Below the pieces are notes generated by a model. It was not told the origin of the DNA. It saw only the letters and a program-made list of their open reading frames with translations, and made no database searches. This document shows, in pieces, positions 15,901-24,300 of a stretch of 45,376 bases of DNA. Origin of the DNA: a virus. The translations under genes and the position numbers were made by a program. The stretch is from positions 1 to 45,376 of IMG/VR virus record IMGVR_UViG_3300001828_000020, one strand, 5' to 3'. Position 1 is the first letter of the stretch; each line of letters starts with the position of its first letter.

Positions 15901-18900
15901 TTTGTAACTACTGGATCTACTGGTGGAGGATTAATTACTTTTGCGGCACAACTTCCATTTGGAACACAAAGATTTACAGCATTTAACGAAGCAAATTATA
16001 TTGTAACTGTTTTGAATAAAAACAGTGCTGATCTAGTTGAAACTGGAGATATTGTTTATATTGATGCAGATGATGTTCAAATTACCTCATCTACTGATAA
16101 TTCCAGTGGTTTAACTTCTGGCAGCATCCAGTTCAATTTACCAACATCATATTTCAATACCAATTTTGAAGGAGAGTCAAATTATGTTGCTCCAGAGTTA
16201 AAGCTTTCAGCAACTTTGGAAGTAACAAATGCAAAACCCAGACTCAAGACTTCGGTAAAAAATAAGAGAATCGTAGTTGATTCTGCTGGCGATAGAGTAA
16301 TTCCTCTCAGAGGAACTGACTATGATAGTGATGTTGTAGAAACACTTTCATATTCCGATGCATATAGACTAAGATATGTGTATGAAGGAACTAGCACACA
16401 ACCACCAGAAATTGATAGTGCTGGCAATTTGGTTTCTGGAACCGATGTTACTAATAGATATACATTTGACAACGGTCAAAGAGACACAATTTATGATGTT
16501 TCTAGAATAGTAATTAAACCAGGATTTGAACCATCTGTTGGTCAACTTGTAATCGCATTTGATTATTTTGAACACTCCCAAGGAGACTTCTGCACAATCG
16601 ATAGTTATCTTCACGAAGCTGGAGTTACAGAAGATGAAATTCCATCATTCAACTCTTCTGTTCTCGGTAATGTAGAACTTAAGAATATCATTGATTTCAG
16701 ACCAAAAGTAAATAGTCAAACAATTGTTCCTGGATTCCAGGATACTTCTTCATTGGAAGTAACAACTAGTAACTTCACTGGTGCTGGTTCTGTAGTTGCT
16801 AGCACTCCTGCTCCCGATACTACACTAGAATATACATTCTCATTCAGTCAAGTTCAGTATCTTGATCGCATCGATGGTATTTTCTTGAATAAGAAAGGAG
16901 AATTTATTGTCAAAGAAGGAAACTCTTCACTAAACCCATCAAAACCAGATCCTGTAAAGGATGCTATTCCTCTATTCTATGCTTATGTTCCTGCATATAC
17001 TAATACCAGCAGAGACGTAAGAATTACGCCTGTCGAGCATAAGCGTTATACAATGAAGGATATTGGTAAACTTGAGAAACGTATCGAGCGACTTGAGTAT
17101 TACACGACTCTCAGCATTCTTGAGCAGCAAGCACTAAACATGCAAGTCAAGGATGAAATTGGACTTGATAGATTTAAGTGTGGATTTTTTGTTGATAACT
17201 TTGAAGCCCATAAAGTAGGTAACTTGGTATCCGCAGACTATAAGTGCTCTATTGATAGCAAGCAGTCTGTTCTTCGTCCACAATCAAAAGAAGATTCTTT
17301 CAATCTAACTGAAGTATACACAAGACAAGATCAAAGATCTGTTGCTGGATATCAAAAGTCTGGTAATATTGTCACTTTACCATTTAGTAAGATCAAGTTA
17401 CTTGGTAATGACTTTGCATCTAAGACAATCAATCCAAATCCATTTGTTGTATTCCAGTATGTTGGTGATGGAAAAATTTCTCCAGAAATTGATCAATGGT
17501 ATGACCAAAACATTGATCCTTTAGTTGTAGACACTAATACCAGCATCTTCAATATTTTCCTAGCAAAGGATGATTCGAGAGAAAGTTTCTCAAGTCTACA
17601 TAATTCATTTATTGTTAATTGGGTTGGCAGTTCTTCATCATTTACAACTATCAATTCTCTTGGAGAGTCAAATACTACTGGAGCAAAGGCAACTGTAAGT
17701 GCAGCTTCTGTTGGCAGTTCGTCAAACATTAGTCCACAAAATAATGAAGTTGGAAAAGGTGTTCAATCCAAGTCTGTTGGAGAAAACTTAGTATCGACAT
17801 CACTTCAATTCTTCGCAAGAACTCAACCAATTAAATTTGTAATTGGTAGACTTAAACCAAATACTAAGGTCTCTGTATTCTTAGAGGGAAGAAATATTAA
17901 TCGTTGGGTAAATCCAGATTTGAGGTTTACTGGAATTGCTGGTAATTCACTATCCGCTTTCAATGGTGATATCATTACCGACGAAAGTGGCAATGCTAGT
18001 GGTTTAATTCTTCTTCCTGCTGGTCATCCACCAAGAGAAAATGCTACTTGGACTGGTGACGCAGGAACTGTAGACTACGATAATTCCGCAGAAGAATTGA
18101 GATTTACTGTTGGAACTTTAACATTTAGATTTACTTCAAGTGCTACTAATGCCGACAAAGCTACTGTAGATACTTATGCTGAGATGAAGTATTATGCTTC
18201 GGGAATTCTTCCTGAAAATCCATCAAGTATTGTTTCTACAAGACCTTCATACTTCAAGTCAAATGAAGGTGTTCAGTTTGTCGATAGCAATACAGATAAT
18301 CCAATTAGACCAAACCCACTTGCACAAACATTTAAGGTTGAAAACTATGATGGAGGTCTCTTTGTAACTGGAACCGATCTATTCTTTAGCAAGAAGAGTT
18401 CAGAAGTTCCTGTAAAAGTATATCTAACAAACGTAGACTATGACAAACCTGCAAAGAATATTGTTCCTGGAACAGAAAAAACTCTGACTCCAGACACATA
18501 TCTCAAGTGCTACGCAAATGGTAATGTTTATGTTACCAGAGGAGAGTATGTTGTTGGAACTACATCTGCTGCTTCTGGTCCTGTTTCTAAAATCTTTGAT
18601 AAGAATGGCGTTGAATTAACTCCAACATCAACTGGCATTTACACATTGACAAACGAGCAAGTATATACACTTGTTCTAAGCAATCATAATGGTCGTTCTT
18701 TCTTGCAAAACGAAGATCTAGAAATTCCTTCAGTAACATTAGCAAATGCTACGGGCGGAACAGATCTTAAATTAACTATTGCAAAAGACAGTGGAAAACT
18801 TTCTGATATTAGGATTACCAATCCTGGTCAGAATTATGACAGCGCAGTTCTAACAATCGAAAGCCCACAACTTCCTGGTGGTTCTGTCGCTACTGCTAGA

Positions 18901-21093
18901 GTCAATGTTTCTGGTGGACAAATTTATAATGCAGAGATTTCTATTCCTGGTTTTGGATATACCGAATCTCCTTCAGTTGTTATCAAAGGCGTTGGAAATG
19001 GCGCTGGAGGATGCACAGTTGAAACCTTCGTAGAGATTGATACCCCAGCAGTTAGAATGGGTGTTGCAACCGATTTTGAAGGTCTCACAGAGTCTACCAC
19101 TCCAACTAGATTTGAATTTGATTACCCAGTATATCTACAAAATGATACTGAATATGCTCTAGTTGTAGAGACCGATTCAATCGACTACGAAATGTGGGCA
19201 TCCAGACTAGGAGAGACTGATATCTCTACAAGCACCGTTATTACATCACAACCATCATTGGGTTCTGTTTATAAGTCACAGAATACAGAAAATTGGACTG
19301 AAGATATTTTCGAAGATCTTAAGTTTACTCTCTATAGAGCACAATTTGATATTACTAGACCAGCAGAGCTTCTACTCAAGAATACAAACCTTGGATACGA
19401 GAAACTAGATTCTGCTGCGTTTGAGACAAATGCTACTTCAGATTCAATTGCCACATCTAAGTTATTTAAGAACAACAATAGTGTAATCAAGGTCAATCAC
19501 AGAGACAATGGTTTTGAAGATGGTGGAAAATCTTATGTATTTTTCAGAAATGTATCTGATGTTGGTGGAATTACATCCGAAGTTCTAAACACCAACTTAT
19601 TTGAGGTTACAAACTCTGGTCTAGATTCGTATAATATTAGATCTTTAACCAAGGCATCTCAAAATGCTTTTGGTGGAGGTTCTATTGCATATGCTTCTTT
19701 CAATAGAAAGTTTGAAACTCTATATCCTCAAGTTCATTACTTAACAGTTACTGGAACAAAATTAGAAACTTTTGTTCAAACTACAAATGTCATTCCAGTT
19801 GATTCATCCACACAGAATTATACTTCATATTCTCAAACTGAATATGAAAAGACATTCTTAAATGAGTCACATTATTTCGACAACCAAAAAGTTATTGCAT
19901 CCGAAATCAATGAAACTCTAAACAATATCAAGAGATCTTTAACTTATAAGATGAATTTGTCATCGACTGTTTCATATCTATCTCCAGTAGTTGACCTATC
20001 TAATGCTTCGGTTAAGACTGTCACAAACAGAATTGAAAATGCTTCTGGTCAAGAAAATAGATATGGAAGAAGAGACCAAATTCTAGAGTTCTATCCAGTA
20101 TTCACATTCTCACTATCTACAACAACTGTTGGAGTAACCTATGAGAATCTACAAAGCATCAAGGGTAAGACATCTCAAGCTGCTGGTTCTATTGCTAAAG
20201 TAGATGGTAGCACAGTCTGGGTTAAGTTATCAACTAAGCAAGGATTTGTTAATGGCGAAGAAATAGAATTATCTGCTCAAACTATTGCAAATCCTGTTAC
20301 GGTTGGTTCAAATCCATCTATGATTACACCCGTTATCAATAGTATCACTCAATCTCCTGCAGGAGAATCTATTACGATTGTTGCTCGTAACCCAGTTCCT
20401 TCTAACATTTCTCAAGTTTATGAGAATAGAATTACTGGTAAGTCGATCATCTGGAATAAAACAACCAGAGAATTGACTCTTAGAACAGATATCAATCCTA
20501 TTAATGATGACTATTATGGCAGAATTATTGACAATAATTTGTTTGCTAGAACAAACGTAATTACAGATCAGATTCCAGATATCTTCCGCGTTGGTGATAT
20601 TATTTCATATCCAAACCAACCAGATGGTGAAGAGTTCTTTATGGAAGTTTCGAAAGTAACTTATACCAATGGTGTTGATTTTGTTGAGGAGGATACTTCC
20701 AAGAATAGTTCCTCTGTTGCTAAGTATGTAACCAAAGAGGTTTACATCAATACTCCAGCAACTGCAATCAATGTTCACCTTCTTGCAAATGTTAAGAACA
20801 TTTCAAATATTGAAGTTCTTTACAAATACAAGAGATCCTCAAGTCAAGAAAACTTTGACGATTCTGAATGGATCTACTTTAACGAGTCAGGAGAACCAGA
20901 TTCTCTAGAGATTGCAAGTGCAGAGAACACAATTTCAAGTGTTGTCGAGAAGCAATCTTCATATCAAGATCTTAAGTATAGTGTTGGAAATCTACCAGAG
21001 TTTTCATCATTTGCAATTAAAGTTGTGATGAAAGGAGTAGATCCAGCATACGTTCCTAAGATCCAAGATATCAGAGCAGTCGCAGCGTTCTAA
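12952..21093 (+). CDS. DUF4815-family virion structural protein, baseplate/fibre associated (2,713 aa)
   Basis: The first ~420 residues match the DUF4815 type found in T4-like cyanophages: MPQKTNLNVNPYYEDFD, then FRPGYSIQGRELTQLQSIL and VEEGIYFVNGYFVR. Later landmarks recall related phage proteins: a short coiled coil around residue 1365 (MKDIGKLEKRIERLEYY), GRLKPNTKVSVFLEGRNI near 1632, PIRPNPLAQTF near 1784, an EFDYPVYLQNDTEYAL segment, and the ending IQDIRAVAAF. Several GxGY-type strands (for example PGFGYTESPSVVIKG) are inserted. By position it stands where T4 carries gp9 and gp10, but I see no direct resemblance to either, so no gp number is given. Its likely role is a large baseplate or fibre-anchoring component. 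It has its own late promoter, hairpin and Shine-Dalgarno site. The length suggests module insertion, as in its neighbours. Confidence 0.8.
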   Translation: MPQKTNLNVNPYYEDFDASKNFYKILFRPGYSIQGRELTQLQSILQNQVESFGRYAFKQGQLVIPGEVGLNTKLDYVKLSSVSEVAINDGNDIVYKKYDITQLIGQQLRGLTSGVKATVLAANLATGSSADTLYVNYTNSGNSNSEETFRQGETLEVIDGVNTPLMVVGTDGSVLPTSINVTDPDSGLTTALDSPAMGYASAVKVEEGIYFVNGYFVRNQEQLMVIDEYYNKPSAKVGFTIIEEIVTPEEDSSLYDNAIGSSNYTAPGAHRLKISLELREFALNAITDKNFIQLLTVSKGVVQRKVSPADYTLLEQTLARRTFDESGDYVVDNFAIDVREYAQKNNNMGIYAVDEFGFYNGLTESEASKKMVASVGPGKAYIKGYEIVNKETKYLEINKARESLRSDNVTIKTRGLPTYTISNVFGSVPLNKEGSQLTAYPTVYLYSLFNDGYVGLNGTESDTDYRQTIQRRGLFYDSNIGIKTVTLEIVDVNIPITSITPSELETTFAKLWYVKTRAGTNVVSSVDVLSYTKVFKPLKNPGTAEESRFFEVTVSGLKSDLDNVFKEYDESSQNKKRKLFLTQADAIGDEKEDLTSTTFANIIDYSNTITPVVGTAKPSNFYLQQRGDGFNPDSNIVISKGILPQGTEAYNAKFGFSYFDPQFFTKLTLESLPPANSYGIGIYVYGITSGAYGVVEGAPGGVFSSGRTLFIKTLSGKFVPGETIRDEEGNLVKIAQENTLSHFIVQNNGLGYPSTSSIVIDGVTYDQSKIEIGFQGQGIYKVEIIDRTSVTTQYSRPPVVTIDSGSTTPTDRAAVVPVLHKNTVITYTPQNVKSLGCSYGSGNANKFTSDIVIDDRSFAEITPVTDFTFFGSKGSKFLESTSFSADASSVLQQGDLVQFSDASNNTIRAIVQYATIQQGSAKTRIYLDETLYDDVTSTTVVRLRPKVSNSNSGTLLFPTGSKQVSQISAGTDDSKIKYFFRRDFVTTGSTGGGLITFAAQLPFGTQRFTAFNEANYIVTVLNKNSADLVETGDIVYIDADDVQITSSTDNSSGLTSGSIQFNLPTSYFNTNFEGESNYVAPELKLSATLEVTNAKPRLKTSVKNKRIVVDSAGDRVIPLRGTDYDSDVVETLSYSDAYRLRYVYEGTSTQPPEIDSAGNLVSGTDVTNRYTFDNGQRDTIYDVSRIVIKPGFEPSVGQLVIAFDYFEHSQGDFCTIDSYLHEAGVTEDEIPSFNSSVLGNVELKNIIDFRPKVNSQTIVPGFQDTSSLEVTTSNFTGAGSVVASTPAPDTTLEYTFSFSQVQYLDRIDGIFLNKKGEFIVKEGNSSLNPSKPDPVKDAIPLFYAYVPAYTNTSRDVRITPVEHKRYTMKDIGKLEKRIERLEYYTTLSILEQQALNMQVKDEIGLDRFKCGFFVDNFEAHKVGNLVSADYKCSIDSKQSVLRPQSKEDSFNLTEVYTRQDQRSVAGYQKSGNIVTLPFSKIKLLGNDFASKTINPNPFVVFQYVGDGKISPEIDQWYDQNIDPLVVDTNTSIFNIFLAKDDSRESFSSLHNSFIVNWVGSSSSFTTINSLGESNTTGAKATVSAASVGSSSNISPQNNEVGKGVQSKSVGENLVSTSLQFFARTQPIKFVIGRLKPNTKVSVFLEGRNINRWVNPDLRFTGIAGNSLSAFNGDIITDESGNASGLILLPAGHPPRENATWTGDAGTVDYDNSAEELRFTVGTLTFRFTSSATNADKATVDTYAEMKYYASGILPENPSSIVSTRPSYFKSNEGVQFVDSNTDNPIRPNPLAQTFKVENYDGGLFVTGTDLFFSKKSSEVPVKVYLTNVDYDKPAKNIVPGTEKTLTPDTYLKCYANGNVYVTRGEYVVGTTSAASGPVSKIFDKNGVELTPTSTGIYTLTNEQVYTLVLSNHNGRSFLQNEDLEIPSVTLANATGGTDLKLTIAKDSGKLSDIRITNPGQNYDSAVLTIESPQLPGGSVATARVNVSGGQIYNAEISIPGFGYTESPSVVIKGVGNGAGGCTVETFVEIDTPAVRMGVATDFEGLTESTTPTRFEFDYPVYLQNDTEYALVVETDSIDYEMWASRLGETDISTSTVITSQPSLGSVYKSQNTENWTEDIFEDLKFTLYRAQFDITRPAELLLKNTNLGYEKLDSAAFETNATSDSIATSKLFKNNNSVIKVNHRDNGFEDGGKSYVFFRNVSDVGGITSEVLNTNLFEVTNSGLDSYNIRSLTKASQNAFGGGSIAYASFNRKFETLYPQVHYLTVTGTKLETFVQTTNVIPVDSSTQNYTSYSQTEYEKTFLNESHYFDNQKVIASEINETLNNIKRSLTYKMNLSSTVSYLSPVVDLSNASVKTVTNRIENASGQENRYGRRDQILEFYPVFTFSLSTTTVGVTYENLQSIKGKTSQAAGSIAKVDGSTVWVKLSTKQGFVNGEEIELSAQTIANPVTVGSNPSMITPVINSITQSPAGESITIVARNPVPSNISQVYENRITGKSIIWNKTTRELTLRTDINPINDDYYGRIIDNNLFARTNVITDQIPDIFRVGDIISYPNQPDGEEFFMEVSKVTYTNGVDFVEEDTSKNSSSVAKYVTKEVYINTPATAINVHLLANVKNISNIEVLYKYKRSSSQENFDDSEWIYFNESGEPDSLEIASAENTISSVVEKQSSYQDLKYSVGNLPEFSSFAIKVVMKGVDPAYVPKIQDIRAVAAF

Positions 21094-21102
21094 TTTCCGC
21101 GT

Positions 21103-21309
21103 ATGGGTTATATCAAAGTTAAAGGGCACGATGGTCTTGTCAGAGACGAGACCACAGGTGCTATCTTGAATCATAGCGATTCTGCCATAGAAGCTCGTCG
21201 TAAACAAAGACAACTAAATTCCGCGTTGGACGACATAAATATGTTGAAGAATGAAATCTCTGAAATTAAAACACTACTTAGAGAGTTAGTAAAAAATGCC
21301 AGCAATTAA
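21103..21309 (+). CDS. Small conserved phage protein with C-terminal coiled coil
   Basis: The 68-residue protein begins MGYIKVKGHDGLVRDETTGA, a form I associate with small proteins next to structural genes in T4-like phages. The first half resembles a short beta unit. Residues about 35-66 are heptad-like (LDDINMLKNEISEIKTLL), so a coiled-coil trimer or dimer is plausible. It starts 9 bases after the DUF4815 stop, and its last 14 bases overlap the start of the next gene. That suggests coupled translation and perhaps a role with the flanking fibre proteins. Its function is unknown. Confidence 0.7.
   Translation: MGYIKVKGHDGLVRDETTGAILNHSDSAIEARRKQRQLNSALDDINMLKNEISEIKTLLRELVKNASN
21234..21241 (+). 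promoter_or_regulatory. Possible internal late-promoter box CATAAATA
   Basis: CATAAATA lies inside the small upstream gene, 54 bases before the ATG at 21296. In AT-rich DNA such a match can arise by chance, and the spacing is longer than for the intergenic boxes, so this is tentative. Confidence 0.3.
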
Positions 21310-24300
21310 CGTCGCAAGAACTGATACCTTTGAACAGCAAAGGGTAAAGATTAACGAAATTGGTTCTCAGTTATTCAACGTTACTTCTGGTGGAAGTGAC
21401 TTGTCAACTGGTAATTTGAGACTTGGTGATGGACTAGTAACATCACCAAGTTTAGCATTTGTCAGTGATGATTCTCTAGGTATCTACAAGAATGGAAATG
21501 GAGTTCTGGGTTTTGCCAGTGCTTCTAAAAAGATTGCTGACCTATCTTCAGCATCAACAAAATACTATAGAGACTTCATTATTGAAAAGAATAGTCTCGA
21601 TGGTCTATATATTTCCATCATCAATAGCGGTGAAAATTATGACGGTGGTGACTATACAGATATCCCAGCAATTGGCGGAACTGGAGACTCGGCACTATTA
21701 GGATTTACCGTCGATGGTTTTACTGGTTCTATTACAAACACTGGAACAGGTTATACACCAGCAGCATATCTAAACATTCCTGTTATTGGCGGAAGTGGAA
21801 CAGGAGCTACAATTGACTTTACAGTTCCTCAAATCTCAGGATCTATCACTAACGGTGGTATCAACTATACTCCAGGAACGTATAACGGAGTTGCACTACT
21901 AGGAGGAACTGGGGCAAATATGACCGCAGATTTTGAGGTATCTGCATTTGCCGCAACTGTAACTTCAGGATCAAACTATCCAAATGGTTTATTCAAAAGT
22001 ATTCAATTAACAGGTGGTTCTGGAACTGGAATTAAAGTTAATCTACAAGTTCAGAATGGTGGTGTTCAACCTTTTGGTGGTGTTGATAGTAGTGAGTTTG
22101 TTTCAGTAACATCTCAATATCAAGTTGGAGATGTCTTAACTGGATCTATCAGCACAACTGGAACTCAGACTTTTATTGTTAAATCATCTCTTGGTAACAA
22201 GTATTTCCTTGACGGATTTGAGGGTGGCGATTTCTCTATCCTAAAAGGAAAGACATATGTCTGGAATGTCAATGATTCTACCAGCGATCAACATCCATTT
22301 TATATTTCATCAACTGCAGATGATACCAATTCTATTCTAGGATCTGCAGATGGTGTTACGTATGAGTTAAATGGATCTGTAGTTACTCCAGCAGATTTTC
22401 TTGCAAACTTTACTGCTTCTACTACCAGAACAGTAACATACGCAGTTCCAGCAAACCCAGCAAATGCTACGGTTTATTATAATTGTAGCGTTCACCCAAA
22501 TATGGGTGGTGCTTTAACACATGCAGATCCAAACGTTCAGCAGGGAGGATTCCAGTTAGTAGTTGATACACTAGGTGGTGTAGTTGAAACCGCAACAATT
22601 GCAGACTCTGGAGATGGGCAATACACCCTAGGTGATGTTCTTACTGTTGATCCATTAGAACTATACGATCAAAATAATCTACAAGCTGCTGTAGAAGGTT
22701 CTGGATTCCAACTGACTCTTGGTGGAAATTTTGGTGCAATCGAAGAGTTAGATCAAATCTCTGACTTTGGAACTGGATATCAAGTTGGTGATGTATTAAC
22801 TCTCCCATCTGCAGTTAATAACGTAACCACTTATGCTAGAGGAGAACTAGATTTCTTCGGATTGACATTCACTTCCAATGCTGGTGCAACAGCATTATCA
22901 TGGAGTGGTTCTGCTACTGGCGCTACAAGAACAATTACCAATATTGTTCCTACCAATTCTGGAAACACATCAGGTAGTGGATTAACAATTACTGTTGATG
23001 TCTTGTTTGCTGGCGGTAACTCTTCTTATGATAATGTTACTATTACCGCAAATGGATCTGGATATCTCCCTGGTGATACTTTGTATGTTCCTGGTTCTCA
23101 GTTAGGTGGTGCTGACGGTGCTCCTGGTGGAGGAGGTGGTGGTAACGACCTCTTGATTTCTATTACTAATATCGAACTTGGAAATCCACAAATTAATATT
23201 GGAGATACTACAGGTGTTTCTGTTGGAGACGCTGTTGATCTTATTCAGAATATCAACAACCCAGGTCAAATTCCTGGAGGAACTGTCGTTCAAAGTGTTG
23301 ACAGTGCTACCACAATTACGATGAGTGAGGCACCAACAACTCCTGGTGCTGTTGATCTTAAAATTACAAATCAAAATTTAACATACCTTACTGTTCCAGA
23401 TACTAGCAGCATTGCTACTGGATTCTTAGTAGTATATCAAAGTGGTAACGGTCAGATTATTGATGGAACTACCGTTACTGGTATCATTGATGCTACTACG
23501 GTTGAGATTTCTATTCAGCCAACAACTCCTGGTGCAATGGTTGTTAACTTCGAACCAGAGTATGGTGGAGGAAGTGGATTTGCATATACTATTAATAAAT
23601 TAGGTGTTATTCAAGAAGTAAGTGTTGTTGATGGTGGCAATGGTTATTCTGTTGGCGATATTCTTGGAGTAAATCCTTTTGACCTAGTTCAACCTGAAGT
23701 TTATGCAGTAACAAACTTACAAGTTGATAATATTACTTTTGTAAGTAATGTAATTCCAGATACAACTTTCTCAGTTGGAGATCAAGTTAGAGACGCTGGA
23801 GGAGGAATTTTAGCTTCGCAAGTCGATGTATCAACAACTGTAGCATCTGGCGCTGATGGTGTTTATTCTGGTGTAGCACAAATTGCAACTTCTGGATCTG
23901 GTGTTGGTGCTACTTTTGACGTTCAGAGAGATAACACTGGTGCTGTTCTTTCTGTCGTTATTACAACTGGATCTGAAGGAAGTTTCTATGCAAATAATGA
24001 TACTATCACTCTCCCTGGTGCAGCAGTTGGTGGTTCAACTCCAGCAGACAATATTGTTGTTTCGGTTACAAGCGTTACAGATCCTGGAGATCCAGTAACT
24101 GTAAGAAAGGTAAAATCATCTGGCGGAACGATTGATTATATTATTATTGATACGTTTGGATTTACCGATGGAGGAGTTCTTGTAAAAGATAATGCTCCAA
24201 CAGTTGGATATGATATTGATACTGTTGTTGTTGAGTATCGTTATTATATTGATTTGAATGATGGTAACGGAGCTCAATTAACTCCAAGTTGGACTATGTA

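Noticed and set aside
12952-21093. Naming the DUF4815 protein gp9 or gp10 from gene order
   Set aside because: I see no direct resemblance to T4 gp9 or gp10, and order alone is not enough.
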